Shown one piece after another: positions 43,892 through 53,406 of a stretch of 64,000 nt of DNA. A program made the position numbers and the translations under genes. Origin of the DNA: Lentzea aerocolonigenes (GTDB lineage: Bacteria > Actinomycetota > Actinomycetes > Mycobacteriales > Pseudonocardiaceae); assembly GCF_000955955.1 (NCBI RefSeq), contig NZ_JYJG01000004.1:67374-131373 (forward strand), written 5' to 3'. The notes beneath the pieces are model-generated. The model had not been told where the DNA came from. It searched no databases and was given only the letters and a program-made list of their open reading frames with translations. Position 1 is the first letter of the stretch; each line of letters opens with the position of its first letter.

Positions 43892-45351
43892 AGGGCAACC
43901 GGTGGGTCGACCCCGCGCCGTTCGAGGGCGCACGTCCGCAGGTTCCTTGGTGGGTATGGCTTCCCGGCTGGGTGAAGCTCGTGCTTGCGCCGTTCGTGGT
44001 GCTGTGGCTGGCGCTCCGCCTGGCCGCGAAGTTCGTGATGCTGACCGTTCGGTACCCGATCGCCGTCACGACCGGACTCGGCGGGTACGTCGCCTATCGG
44101 CAGTTCGGGCTGTCGCCGTTGGTGCTGGCGCTGCTGTCGCTCATGTGTGCCCTGACCGTCTGGTACGGACTCGACCGGAACTCGTTCCTGCGGCATGGCT
44201 GGTACCGAGTCCTGACCGAATGGCGGCGGCTCTCGGTCTACGTGCCGCAGTGGCGGACCGTGATGCGCCTCGCTGAGCTGACCAAGGAAGTCCGCGGGAA
44301 GGAGTACCTCCCGAAGCTGCGCCGCGTCCGCTCCGAGGGCTGGCGGGACAAGGTGCGCGTGCGGATGATCCCGGCGCAGTCGCCTGAGCAGTGGGAAGCA
44401 AGGCGGGACAACCTCGCGCACTCGTTCAACGCTCGGTCCTGCCGGGTCCGGGTATTGAAGCCTCGGTCGCTTGAGCTCGACTTCATTCATGCGGACCCGC
44501 TGGCCCGGCCTGTTGCCGTGCCGCCGCTCGCCGACGCCGGAGAGGTCGACCTCAAGCGCGTAGTCGTCGGCCGGACGGAGACCGGCAAACCTTGGCGGCT
44601 GAAGCTGCTCGGCTCACAGGTCCTCGTCGTGGGCGTGCCCGGTGCTGGCAAGGGCTCGGTCCTGTGGTCGATCGTCTGGCAGCTCGCCCCGGCCATCAAA
44701 GCCGGCATGGTCCGGCTCGTCGGCATCGACCCCAAGGGCGGCATGGAGCTGGGGCAGTGCCCGGACGCTTTCGAGAAGGTCATCTACGACAACGGGCCGG
44801 AAGCCGTTGCCCTGCTTGAAGAAATCGCCACAGAGGTCAAGGAACGCGCTTCCCGATACCGGGGCATTCGGCGGCTCTGGGCGCGCAGCACGGGCGAGCC
44901 GTTCACGGTCCTCATCGTGGATGAGCTGGCTGACCTGATCGCCTACCAGCCCGACCGGAACCTCCGCGAACGCGCCACGCGGGCTATTCAGACGATCACC
45001 TCGCAGGGACGTGCTCCCGGCTATGCCGTGGTGGGCCTGGTCCAGGACCCGCGCAAGGAAGTAGTCGCGTTCCGGCACCTATTCACCACTCGCGTCGCGC
45101 TGCGGCTCGACGAACCGGTCCAGGTCGACATGGTCCTGGGCGATGGCGTTCGCCAACGCGGCGCGGCTGCACACGAGATCAGCGAGAACACCCCCGGCGT
45201 CGCGTGGAACAAGGAAGACGGACAGCGCGAACCTGAGCGGGCGCGGGCCTTCAACGTCACCGACGCGAACCTGGTCGAGCTGGGCGCCTACCTCGCCCCA
45301 GCAACCGTGCACACCTTCCCTGAGCTGTCCGAAGGGAGTGCGGCGGCATGA
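43888..45351 (+). CDS. FtsK/SpoIIIE-like DNA translocase (TraB/TraSA type)
   Basis: A 487-residue protein: two hydrophobic segments near 30-55 and 73-93, then an FtsK-like ATPase with Walker A GVPGAGKGS (about 249-257), GIDPKGGMELG, and Walker B LIVDELADL (about 342). These are the features of TraB/TraSA, which moves double-stranded plasmid DNA through mycelial contact in actinomycete conjugation. No relaxase is present, as expected. Its stop overlaps rep by ATGA. Confidence 0.88.
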   Translation: MKGNRWVDPAPFEGARPQVPWWVWLPGWVKLVLAPFVVLWLALRLAAKFVMLTVRYPIAVTTGLGGYVAYRQFGLSPLVLALLSLMCALTVWYGLDRNSFLRHGWYRVLTEWRRLSVYVPQWRTVMRLAELTKEVRGKEYLPKLRRVRSEGWRDKVRVRMIPAQSPEQWEARRDNLAHSFNARSCRVRVLKPRSLELDFIHADPLARPVAVPPLADAGEVDLKRVVVGRTETGKPWRLKLLGSQVLVVGVPGAGKGSVLWSIVWQLAPAIKAGMVRLVGIDPKGGMELGQCPDAFEKVIYDNGPEAVALLEEIATEVKERASRYRGIRRLWARSTGEPFTVLIVDELADLIAYQPDRNLRERATRAIQTITSQGRAPGYAVVGLVQDPRKEVVAFRHLFTTRVALRLDEPVQVDMVLGDGVRQRGAAAHEISENTPGVAWNKEDGQREPERARAFNVTDANLVELGAYLAPATVHTFPELSEGSAAA

Positions 45352-46952
45352 CCGAGTACCTGAACCGCTCCGAGCGGATGAAACAGCCGGCCGCGCTCGA
45401 CGTCGCTCGGGCTGTCGCAGAAGAACACGGCGTGTGCGTTCGGCCACTGGCCAAGGAACGGATCGACCTCGACACCGGGCGCGTAGACATCGTGCCCGTG
45501 CCGTGCGGCTCGACGGTCGCGAGTGTCTGCCCGACCTGCGCGGAGAAGAACCGGCGTCTACGGATGGCGCAGTGCCGTGAGGGTTGGCACCTCACCGAGG
45601 AACCCGACTTCACGCCCAATGCACCGACGAACGATCAGCAGGAACTGACTGCGTACCGGGCTGACCTGGTCAAGGCCTTCCGCCTGGCCCTCGATGAGGG
45701 TGACGAGGTTGGCGCGGAGGAGGTGAGGGAAGAGGTCGCGGAGGTCGACGAAGAACTTCGGCAACTCGGAGTCCGCGGCTCACTCCCCTCCCTGGAAGTG
45801 CCGCTCAAGGCTGCTCGGAAGCGGTCGACCAGGCGGCGGCAGGATGCGCCCAACCTGCCTCGACGGCCGGTCAGCAAGCGCACGGTTGGCAGGGTCTTCG
45901 GAGGTAAGTACCAGCCCTCGACGTTCCTCACGCTGACGCTGGACAGCTACGGGAAGGTTCGGAGCGACGGCACGCCTGTTGATCCGGCCAAGTACGACTA
46001 CCGGCGTGCAGCTCGGGACGCGGTGCACTTCGCCGCACTGCTGGACCGCTTCGTGCAGAACCTTCGGCGCTGCGTTGGCTGGGAGGTCCAGTACTTCTCG
46101 GCGGTAGAGCCGCAGAGGCGGTTGGCTCCGCACTGGCACGCGGCGGTTCGCGGCTCTATCTCGCGGGCGGAGCTGCGGGCGGTCGCTGAGGCCACCTATC
46201 ACCAGGTCTGGTGGCCGGAGCACAACGAGATCAAGTACAGCCGCGAGAACCTGCCGGTCTGGGACGTCCGGGCCAAGGGCTTCGTTGATCCGCACACGCG
46301 AAGGGCCTTGCCTACCTGGGAAGACGCGTTGGATCAGGTCGAGCGACCAGCGCACGTCGCACGGTTCGGGGTGCAGGTGCACTCCAAGGGCATCCTCGGC
46401 GGCACCGAAGAGGCCGGCCGTCACATCGGCTACCTGACGAAGTACCTGACCAAGAGCATTGACGAGTGTTTCCAGGCGCAGACCGCGCGGCAGGAAGATC
46501 ACGCCGAACGACTGTGCGCGGAGCTCGCGGTCACGCCCTGCTCGCCGCAGTGTCCGATCTGGCTGCTCTACGGCGTCCAGCCTCGTGGCGCTCGCCTCTC
46601 GACAACTCCCGGCAAGTGCAAGGGCAAGGCGCACAAGCGGACCACGCTCGGAGTGGCTGGGCGGCGGGTCCTGGTGTCGCGGAAGTGGTCCGGGAAGTCG
46701 CTCGCTGACCACAAGCACGACCGCAAGGCGTTCGTTCGGCAACTGCTGGCCGATGTCGGGATCAAGCCTGATGACCAGCCACAACGCCTCGTCTGGAACA
46801 ACATCCAGCACGGCGATCCGAATGTGCCTCCGCGGGCGCACCTGCTGTTGAGCGCCGTAGCAGAGCGCCGCAGGTGGAAGGCCGAGTACACGGCCGCGCT
46901 GCTCGCATCCGCCGGACCTCCGGGGAGTTCGGCAACACCGCAAGCTGCTTGA
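45348..46952 (+). CDS. Rolling-circle replication initiator (RepSA family)
   Basis: A 534-residue Rep. N-terminal Cys motif SVCPTCAEKNRRLRM, then SKRTVGRVF and TFLTLTLDSYGKV. The HUH metal pair is PHWHAAV (about 261-266), and Tyr residues for DNA cleavage are in GYLTKYLTKS (about 361-370). It should nick the excised element to start rolling-circle replication. Overlaps traB by ATGA. Confidence 0.85.
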   Translation: MTEYLNRSERMKQPAALDVARAVAEEHGVCVRPLAKERIDLDTGRVDIVPVPCGSTVASVCPTCAEKNRRLRMAQCREGWHLTEEPDFTPNAPTNDQQELTAYRADLVKAFRLALDEGDEVGAEEVREEVAEVDEELRQLGVRGSLPSLEVPLKAARKRSTRRRQDAPNLPRRPVSKRTVGRVFGGKYQPSTFLTLTLDSYGKVRSDGTPVDPAKYDYRRAARDAVHFAALLDRFVQNLRRCVGWEVQYFSAVEPQRRLAPHWHAAVRGSISRAELRAVAEATYHQVWWPEHNEIKYSRENLPVWDVRAKGFVDPHTRRALPTWEDALDQVERPAHVARFGVQVHSKGILGGTEEAGRHIGYLTKYLTKSIDECFQAQTARQEDHAERLCAELAVTPCSPQCPIWLLYGVQPRGARLSTTPGKCKGKAHKRTTLGVAGRRVLVSRKWSGKSLADHKHDRKAFVRQLLADVGIKPDDQPQRLVWNNIQHGDPNVPPRAHLLLSAVAERRRWKAEYTAALLASAGPPGSSATPQAA

Positions 46953-46969
46953 TCTAGGGGGAGAACATC

Positions 46970-47164
46970 ATGGACGCACACCAGTTTGAGCCACTGTGGA
47001 CAGTCAGTGACGTTGCAACCTACTTGAACGTCCCGGTCCACACGCTCTATGGCTGGCGAACGAAGAACTACGGCCCTCCTGCTCGGAGGTTGGGCAAGCA
47101 TCTGCGGTACCTGCCGTCTGAGGTTCGGAGCTGGTTCGAGCACTTGCTTGAGGAGGCGGCCTGA
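46970..47164 (+). CDS. xis: Excisionase (Xis), HTH/MerR-like
   Basis: 64 residues: LWTVSDVATYLNVPVHTLYG is a winged-helix excisionase motif and RYLPSEVRSWF completes the fold. AGGGGGAG lies upstream of the ATG. Its last base is shared with the integrase start. Confidence 0.85.
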   Translation: MDAHQFEPLWTVSDVATYLNVPVHTLYGWRTKNYGPPARRLGKHLRYLPSEVRSWFEHLLEEAA

Positions 47165-48375
47165 TGGGACGTCCGCCGCTCGACATCGGCACCTACGGCA
47201 AGATTCGTTGCTATCAAACAGAAACAGGGTGGGCTGCCGTCACGAACTATCGCGACTACGACGGCAAGACGCGGCCGGTGTTGCGGCGTGGGAAGACCAA
47301 GCCGGAGGCAGAGCGGAAGCTCAAGAAGGCGCTCACCGAACGCAAGGGGCCGGTTGGCGACTCGCTGACGCCGAACAGCCGGTTCAAGGACGCGCTGGAG
47401 ATGTGGCAGGTCAAGTTTCAGAAGCTCGTGGACATGGGCAAGCGGTCCCCAAGCAGCCTCGACACGTACACCAGCATCCTCAACCGACACGTCCTGCCGG
47501 GCCTTGGTGAGGTGCGGATTCGTGAGATGACCGTCGCGAGGATCGACGCGTTCCTCACAGCGTTGTGGCGCTCGGTCGGTGTCGACAGCGCCAAGACGGC
47601 TCGCTCGGTGATCTCGGGTGCCTTGCGGATCGCTGTGAAGGACAAGGCGCTCGAAACGAACCCCGTGAGGGACACGGACCCGCTGGAGAGCGGGAGGAAG
47701 AAGAGTCCGCGGGCGCTCACGCGGGAAGAGCGGCTCCTGTGGCTGGAGATGCTGGAGTCCGACCCGGTGGCGGTCCGGAAGGACCTGCCTGACCTCTCCC
47801 GATTCATGATGGCCACGGGCGTGCGCATCGGTGAAGCGCTGGCCGTCTACTGGGACGACATCGACTTCGTGGCGGGCACGGTCGACGTGAACTACACGGT
47901 CATCCGGGTCAAGGAGCAGGGGCTGATCCGGAAGTCGACCAAGACGGAGGCGGGCGAGAGGACGCTTCCGCTGCCCAAGTGGGCGCTCGACATGTTGTGG
48001 CGGCGACGCGGGGTCACGCTGTTCCCCAACGGCCCGGTCTTCCCGAACAGCCTCGGCGGGCTGCGTGACCCGGCCAACACGCGTAGGGACCTCCGGAACG
48101 CTCGCGGAGGAGATGAGTTCGCGTGGGTCACCTCGCACGTCTTCCGGAAGACGGCGGCCACCATCCTTGATGAGGCCGGCCTCTCCGCGCGGGTTGTCGC
48201 GGACCAGCTCGGGCACGCTCGGCCCTCGATGACCCAGGACACCTACCTGGCTCGCAAACAGGTCGATCGGAAGGCTGCTGACGCGCTTGAGAGCGCCCTC
48301 GACAAGCCCGAGGAAGACAAGTCAGCCACCCCTGACCAGGACGAACAGAGCGGTCCGCCCGATGCCGCTGCTTAA
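47164..48375 (+). CDS. int: Tyrosine-type site-specific integrase
   Basis: A 403-residue tyrosine recombinase. SAM-like N-terminal DNA-binding domain (about 60-170), catalytic domain with Arg in ATGVRIGEAL (about 220), HVFRKT (about 324), LGHARP (about 349) and the nucleophile Tyr in DTYLARK (about 361). It integrates the element at tRNA-Lys. Coupled to xis, 79 bases from attR. Confidence 0.93.
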   Translation: MGRPPLDIGTYGKIRCYQTETGWAAVTNYRDYDGKTRPVLRRGKTKPEAERKLKKALTERKGPVGDSLTPNSRFKDALEMWQVKFQKLVDMGKRSPSSLDTYTSILNRHVLPGLGEVRIREMTVARIDAFLTALWRSVGVDSAKTARSVISGALRIAVKDKALETNPVRDTDPLESGRKKSPRALTREERLLWLEMLESDPVAVRKDLPDLSRFMMATGVRIGEALAVYWDDIDFVAGTVDVNYTVIRVKEQGLIRKSTKTEAGERTLPLPKWALDMLWRRRGVTLFPNGPVFPNSLGGLRDPANTRRDLRNARGGDEFAWVTSHVFRKTAATILDEAGLSARVVADQLGHARPSMTQDTYLARKQVDRKAADALESALDKPEEDKSATPDQDEQSGPPDAAA

Positions 48376-48426
48376 GGAGTCAGGGCGTAAAGCGCATCAA
48401 AGGTGTATCAGCGATCACCCAATACG

Positions 48427-48455
48427 AAACCCCCAGGTCCAGGACCTGGGGGTTT
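48427..48455 (-). terminator. Terminator of tRNA-Lys
   Basis: AAACCCCCAGGTCC and its exact complement meet around one base (14-bp perfect pairing), followed on the minus strand by TTTCGTATT. It touches the encoded CCA end. Confidence 0.75.
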
Positions 48456-48492
48456 GGTGGGCCGCCAGGGACTCGAACCCTGAACCCGAAGA
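48455..48492 (+). repeat. attR of the integrative element
   Basis: 38-bp perfect copy of 36878-36915, forming the 3' part of the intact tRNA-Lys gene. Confidence 0.93.
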
Positions 48493-48530
48493 TTAAAAGT
48501 CTCCTGCTCTGCCAATTGAGCTAGCAGCCC
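48455..48530 (-). tRNA. tRNA-Lys (anticodon UUU), CCA encoded
   Basis: Read on the minus strand: acceptor GGGCTGC pairs with GCGGCCC, D-arm GCTCAATTGGCAGAGC, anticodon loop CTTTTAA giving UUU, T-arm GGTTCGAGTCC, then discriminator A and CCA. It is intact because the inserted element restores its 3' part. Confidence 0.95.
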
Positions 48531-48733
48531 TCGACGCGACAGCCTACCGATCGTGCTCCGCAGGTGTCGCACGGGTTGTCCATCTCACGGTTGACCGATC
48601 ACACCAACCCAAACGACCAGCAAGCCTGTGAAGAGAGGATTAGGCAAGAGCAAGAGCGGATCGAAGTACCGCGACACCCACCGCACGGGCTTCCATTGGA
48701 GTACGCGAACAGCGACGATGAGGAGCCAAGAAG

Positions 48734-49801
48734 ATGCCGCTCGACCACTACGTCACGCTCGGCCGGTCCGGTCTGCGGGTGAGCCCGTTCGCACTCGGCG
48801 CGATGACCTTCGGGAAGGATCCGGGCGCCGCCGGATGCAGTGTCGAGGAGTCCGAGAAGATCCTCGCCGCGTACCTGGACCGAGGCGGGAACTTCATCGA
48901 CACCGCCAACTTCTACACCAACGGGCACTCCGAGAAGATCCTCGGCGACTTCTTCCACGCCACCAAGAAGCGCGACCGGGTCGTGCTCGCGTCCAAGTTC
49001 TTCTTCAACATGTTCCCCGGCGACCCGAACGGGGGCGGGGCCGGGCGCGGGGCCATCAGGAAGCAGCTCGACGAGACGTTGCGGCGCCTGCGGACGGACT
49101 ACCTGGACCTCTATTGGATGCACAACTGGGATCGGAACACGCCAGTAGAAGAAACGATGCGGACGCTCGACGACTTGGTGGGATCGGGCAAGATCAGGTA
49201 CATCGGGTTCTCCAACGTGCCCGCTTGGGTGACGGCTCAGGCGCAGACGATGGCGACGCTCAGGAACTGGACGCCGCTGATCGCGCTGCAAGTCGAGTAC
49301 TCGCTGCTGCAGCGAGAGGTCGAGGGCGAGATCGCGCCGATGGCACAGAACATGGGTATGTCGCTGGTGCCGTGGAGTCCGCTCAAGAACGGGTTCCTGA
49401 GCGGCAAGTACCGGAGGAACGCCGTGGTCAGCGACTCGGAGCGGGCCAAGTTCGTCCAGCCGCCGACCGAGGACCAGTTCAAGGTCATCGACGTCGTCAC
49501 CAACACAGCCGAACTCCACAACACGACTGCGGCGGCCGTGTCGTTGGCGTGGCTCAGGGCGAAAGGAGCAGTGCCGATCATCGGCGCGCGAAAGCTGGAG
49601 CACCTCATCAGCAACCTCGAGGAGGTCACGCTCACCGAGGAGCAACTAGAAGCCCTCGACGACGTGTCCCGCCCGAGCCTCAACTACCCCGCACCGCTGC
49701 ACGGCGAGCTCAGGGCGATGCTGCAGTTCGCGGGCACCACGGTCGACGGCGAACCGTCGGCGATCTACCCGCCGCTGCTGCAGAGCGCCACGAGGTACTG
49801 A
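48734..49801 (+). CDS. Aldo/keto reductase
   Basis: A 355-residue TIM-barrel oxidoreductase: N-terminal LGRSGLRVSPFALGAMTFG, catalytic DTANFYTNGHSEKILG (Asp, Tyr), Lys in LASKFFF, then the NADPH-binding end IIGARKLEHLISNLEEV. Members reduce aldehydes and ketones. GAGGAG lies 9 bases before the ATG. It stands alone beside the tRNA. Confidence 0.9.
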   Translation: MPLDHYVTLGRSGLRVSPFALGAMTFGKDPGAAGCSVEESEKILAAYLDRGGNFIDTANFYTNGHSEKILGDFFHATKKRDRVVLASKFFFNMFPGDPNGGGAGRGAIRKQLDETLRRLRTDYLDLYWMHNWDRNTPVEETMRTLDDLVGSGKIRYIGFSNVPAWVTAQAQTMATLRNWTPLIALQVEYSLLQREVEGEIAPMAQNMGMSLVPWSPLKNGFLSGKYRRNAVVSDSERAKFVQPPTEDQFKVIDVVTNTAELHNTTAAAVSLAWLRAKGAVPIIGARKLEHLISNLEEVTLTEEQLEALDDVSRPSLNYPAPLHGELRAMLQFAGTTVDGEPSAIYPPLLQSATRY

Positions 49802-49900
49802 CGGTAGAGCCTGCTCCACCTGATCAACGGCAGCGTGCGTGACTGTGCCAGGAAGCAAAAATTGAAAACCTCTCCTCACACACCGAAGGGGAGGCGCAGG

Positions 49901-51022
49901 ATGAAGAAGACGCTGGTAGGCGTGTTGGCGGCGGCCATGTTGTGCAGCGGAACGGCCATGGCCGCGCCAGCCGAAGTCAACAGCACGCAGAAGCAGCTCG
50001 ACGGCCTGACCAAGCAGTACAAGTTCCCGGCCGCGCTCGCGACGACCACGAACGCCGACGGCAGGACGACACACCTGACCTCGGGCACGGCCGAGCTCAA
50101 CAAGCGCGTCCCGGTGCCGAAGAACGGCGAAGTCAGGGCGGGGTCGAACACCAAGACGTTCGTGGCCGCGGTCATCCTGCAGCTCAACGCCGAGGGCAAG
50201 GTCGAGCTGGACGCGCCGGTCACCAAGTACCTGCCGAACGCCATCAAGGACAACAGCATCACCGTGAGGCAGTTGCTCAACCACACCAGCGGGCTCGCGA
50301 ACTACACGCAGTACATGGGACTCGACAAGTTCGAGGAGCAGCAGCACCGCTACTACGAGCCGCGCGAGCTGCTGGACATCGCCAACGCGCACGAGCCCAC
50401 CAACCAGCCGGGCGAGAAGTTCAAGTACAGCAACACGAACTACGTGCTGCTCGGCCTCATCATCCAGAAGACGACGGGGCGGCCGGTCGCGGAGAACGTC
50501 GACCAGCGGATCATCAAGAAGCTGAACCTCAAGAACACCTACTGGCCGGCCGTGGGTGAGCAGACGATCCGGGGCAGGCACCCGCACGGATATGCCAGGA
50601 CCAGCAACGGAATCGAGGACGTCACCGAGCTCGACCCCTCGTGGGGCTGGGCGGCCGGGCAGATCGTCTCCACGACGAAGGACCTCAACATCTTCTTCAA
50701 CGCACTGGTCAACGGTGATCTGTTGCCCGAGCAGCAGCGCAAGGAGATGCAGAAGACCGTGGACACCAAGGGCGAGATGTGGCCGGGCGCCGAATACGGC
50801 CTCGGGATCGCGAGCACGCCGCTCAGCTGCGGTGGCAGGTACTGGGGCCACGGCGGCGACATCCCCGGCTACGAGACGCGCGGCGGTGTCAACGCACAGG
50901 GCAAGGCGTTCTCCGTTGCCGTCACGGCACTTCCGGGCACGACGCAGGACACGCCGGAGGAAGCGATGAAGGCCCACGACGCAATTCTGACCACTGTGGA
51001 CACCGCGCTCTGCCAGAAGTGA
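49901..51022 (+). CDS. Exported serine hydrolase (D-Ala-D-Ala carboxypeptidase / beta-lactamase family)
   Basis: A 373-residue exported protein with signal KKTLVGVLAAAMLCSGTAMA. Motifs: SNTK in RAGSNTKTF, YSN in FKYSNTNY and a terminal HGGDIPG in place of KTG. HGG at this place is usual for the R61 DD-peptidase type. It acts on wall peptides or amides. ATG with GGGGAGG upstream. One base separates it from the convergent GTPase gene. Confidence 0.88.
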   Translation: MKKTLVGVLAAAMLCSGTAMAAPAEVNSTQKQLDGLTKQYKFPAALATTTNADGRTTHLTSGTAELNKRVPVPKNGEVRAGSNTKTFVAAVILQLNAEGKVELDAPVTKYLPNAIKDNSITVRQLLNHTSGLANYTQYMGLDKFEEQQHRYYEPRELLDIANAHEPTNQPGEKFKYSNTNYVLLGLIIQKTTGRPVAENVDQRIIKKLNLKNTYWPAVGEQTIRGRHPHGYARTSNGIEDVTELDPSWGWAAGQIVSTTKDLNIFFNALVNGDLLPEQQRKEMQKTVDTKGEMWPGAEYGLGIASTPLSCGGRYWGHGGDIPGYETRGGVNAQGKAFSVAVTALPGTTQDTPEEAMKAHDAILTTVDTALCQK

Positions 51023-51934
51023 TCAGCCGCGGGCGTACCGGAGCACCCAGAGCATGTCCTGCTCGGTCACCGGTCCGTCCGCGACACACGCCAGCAGCCA
51101 GTCGGTCAACGAGTCCGCATCGATGCCCGCCCCGATCAGCACCAGCTGAGTCGGGGCGTCGGCAACTGGCGTGAACGAGACGTACGCACCAACGGTGTGC
51201 AGCATGAACGTGCCACCAGGAAACTGCACAAAACCCTTGGCGCGGAACAACCCCTCGGGCCGCGCCTGCAGGAAGTCCATGAACAGCTTGGGGTGCAACG
51301 GATCAGGGGACTCGAACGTCACGCTGTCGTACCGGGCGTGGTCGTGCGAGGAGTGGTCTTCAAGGTCGTCGAAGGAAAGCTGACGAGGCCCCAGATCCGG
51401 CGGCCGCACCTCGAACAGCAACGAGGGATCGATCCGCCCGTACGAAACGGGCAGCACCGGCACCGGGCAGTCCAGCGAAGGCAACGACGAAACCCGGTCG
51501 ACCTTGTTCAGCACCACCAGGTCAGCCAACGCCAGCGAGCGGTCCAGGTGAGGCACGGCAGCGAACTCCACGGTGTCCACCACGTAGATCAGCCCGCCGT
51601 AGGAAACCCCGGGCGCCTGCAACACCATCCGCACCAACGCCGCCGGCTCGGCCAGCCCGGACGCCTCGATCACGATGACGTCCAGGTCCGCCGAGGCCAG
51701 CTTGACCAGCATGGAATCCAGTTCCGTGCCGTCCACCGCGCAGCACAGGCAGCCGTTCGACAGCGACACCATCGAGTCGACCTGGGCCGACACGGCGAAC
51801 GCGTCGATGTTGATCCGCCCGAAGTCGTTCACCACGACGCCGATCCGGGTGCCGCCCGACGTGCGCAGCAGGTGGTTCAGCAGGGTGGTCTTGCCGGCAC
51901 CGAGGAAGCCGGCGAGCACGACAACGGGGATCAC
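51023..51934 (-). CDS. COG0523 GTPase (CobW/ZNG-type metallochaperone)
   Basis: A 303-residue G3E GTPase: Walker A GFLGAGKTT (9-17), metal motif GCLCC (61-65), Walker B IVIEASGLAEP, base motif NKVD (near 146). A His-rich stretch (DHSSHDHARYD) near 200 resembles metal-binding loops. Members insert or traffic Zn, Co or Ni. Metal and target not evident. Follows the LLM gene by 11 bases. Confidence 0.88.
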   Translation of the reverse strand: MIPVVVLAGFLGAGKTTLLNHLLRTSGGTRIGVVVNDFGRINIDAFAVSAQVDSMVSLSNGCLCCAVDGTELDSMLVKLASADLDVIVIEASGLAEPAALVRMVLQAPGVSYGGLIYVVDTVEFAAVPHLDRSLALADLVVLNKVDRVSSLPSLDCPVPVLPVSYGRIDPSLLFEVRPPDLGPRQLSFDDLEDHSSHDHARYDSVTFESPDPLHPKLFMDFLQARPEGLFRAKGFVQFPGGTFMLHTVGAYVSFTPVADAPTQLVLIGAGIDADSLTDWLLACVADGPVTEQDMLWVLRYARG

Positions 51935-51945
51935 GGCGAAGAAGG

Positions 51946-52779
51946 CTACTGAACCAGCCCGATGGTCTTCTCCAGCACCTCGTCCACCGGCAGGTCGGAC
52001 CCACCCGGATAGGTGATCAGCTGGGACACGCCGAGATCCTCGTACTCGCGCACGACGGACGCGTCCAGCGGAACGGTCGCGATGATGTTGATCTCCAGCG
52101 CGCCGAGCGAGTCAGGCCGCGAGGTGATCGCCGACAGCCGACGCAGCCGCTTCAGGTTCGCCGCGGTCTCCGCGGGCGAGCCGATGCCGAGCCACGCGTT
52201 CGCCCTCGTCAACGCTCGGCGCAGGGCCGCGTCCGAAGCGCCACCAACGGCGACCCGAACAGAAGCAGGCCTCGGGTGCGCGTCTACGCCAGAAAAAGAC
52301 ACGTATTTGCCTGAAAACTCAGGCGAAGGCATGTGCCACAACGCGCGCATCGCGTCGATGTACTCGTCCGTCCGGCGCCCCCGATCCGCGAACGGCACGC
52401 CCAGCGCCGCGAACTCCGGCTCCAGGTACCCGGTCCCGACGCCCAGCGTGAACCGGCCACCGCTCAGCACGTCCAGCGTGGCCACCTCCTTGGCCAGCAC
52501 CACCGGGTTGCGCTGCGGCAGGATCACGATCCCGGTCCCCAGTTCGAGCCGTGACGTCACCCCGGCCACGAACCCCAGCCCGACCAGCGGATCCAGCATC
52601 GGCGTGTCCGGATCGGCCGGCGAGGCGTCAACCCGCGGCGACGGCAGCACCACGTGCTCCACCGCCCACCATGATCGATAGCCGAGCGACTCCACGAGTG
52701 AAGCCAGCCGGCGAGTTTCCTCAGGCGAGACCGAGTCGCCCGCGTTGAGTCCCTGCACCCCCATGTCCATGATCAGCAC
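51946..52779 (-). CDS. LLM-class F420-dependent oxidoreductase
   Basis: A 277-residue luciferase-like protein: LVESLGYRSWWAVEHVVLP near the N-terminus, TGIVILPQRNPVVLAKEVATLD in the core (shown in part) and GRFTLGVGTGYLEPEF. These are typical of F420-using LLM enzymes in actinobacteria. GTG at 52779; an ATG at 52770 is an equally possible start. Operon with the GTPase. Confidence 0.85.
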   Translation of the reverse strand: MLIMDMGVQGLNAGDSVSPEETRRLASLVESLGYRSWWAVEHVVLPSPRVDASPADPDTPMLDPLVGLGFVAGVTSRLELGTGIVILPQRNPVVLAKEVATLDVLSGGRFTLGVGTGYLEPEFAALGVPFADRGRRTDEYIDAMRALWHMPSPEFSGKYVSFSGVDAHPRPASVRVAVGGASDAALRRALTRANAWLGIGSPAETAANLKRLRRLSAITSRPDSLGALEINIIATVPLDASVVREYEDLGVSQLITYPGGSDLPVDEVLEKTIGLVQ

Positions 52780-52877
52780 AACGGCCCTGTGACGCCCGTC
52801 ATTCCCGAAAAACCCAGGTATCAGTGCAACGGATCAGCACTCAAATACATCTGAGGGGGCAAGAAGGGGGTGGAGGG

Positions 52878-53405
52878 GTGACCGAGTTCGTTGCTGCCGC
52901 GCTGGCGTTCCCGACGGTGCTGTTCAGCTTCCTGATGCTCGTGGTGCTGGCGTACTGGCTCACGGTCGTGCTGGTGGGCATCGACTTCGACGCCCCGGTG
53001 CTGCCGCTCTCGATCTCCATGTTCGTGCTGATCACGTGGTTCGCCGCGCTGGCCGGCACGGTGCTGACGCCGGAGGGCAAGCTCCGCTACGCCGTCCTCG
53101 CCGGAGCGCTCCTGGCAGGCGCGCTCATCACCAAGATCCTCAGCATTCCGCTCAGGAACTGGACGAGGCCCGAGAAACCCGCTTCCCGCAACGACTTCGT
53201 GGGTCGCACGGCGATCGTGAAGACGACGCGGGTCACCGAGAACTACGGACAGGCCGAGGTCACCGCCGACGACGGTGGCACGGCTGTCGTGCAAGTGCGA
53301 GCAGCACAGAGCACCGAACTGACAGCGGGACAGACCGCGCTGATCTTCGACTACGACGCAGAGGGCGAGTTCTTCTGGGTCGTGGACATCACCACAGGGG
53401 GCTGA
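52878..53405 (+). CDS. YqiJ-like (NfeD/OB-fold) membrane protein
   Basis: A 175-residue protein with three membrane helices (residues about 5-100) and a C-terminal OB-like beta-domain (NDFVGRTAIVKTTRVTENYG to GEFFWVVDI). This arrangement is that of YqiJ, the partner of YqiK flotillin. GTG at 52878 with AAGGGGG upstream. One base separates it from the flotillin gene. Confidence 0.8.
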   Translation: MTEFVAAALAFPTVLFSFLMLVVLAYWLTVVLVGIDFDAPVLPLSISMFVLITWFAALAGTVLTPEGKLRYAVLAGALLAGALITKILSIPLRNWTRPEKPASRNDFVGRTAIVKTTRVTENYGQAEVTADDGGTAVVQVRAAQSTELTAGQTALIFDYDAEGEFFWVVDITTGG

Positions 53406-53406
53406 C

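Larger units (their letters stand above)
36878..48492. mobile_element. Actinomycete integrative and conjugative element (AICE) in tRNA-Lys(UUU), about 11.6 kb
   Basis: Bounded by perfect 38-bp direct repeats. From right to left: tyrosine integrase and excisionase next to attR, HUH Rep, FtsK/TraB-type translocase, small helper ORFs, Pra-like activator, HTH regulator pseudogene, NUDIX and HD proteins, then AT-richer cargo (ATPase plus nuclease) and two unknown ORFs at the left end. This is the pSAM2/pMEA plan: site-specific integration, rolling-circle replication after excision and double-stranded DNA transfer by TraB. The tRNA is intact at the right end because the element supplies its 3' part. 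Regulator damage may have changed its control. Confidence 0.92.
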
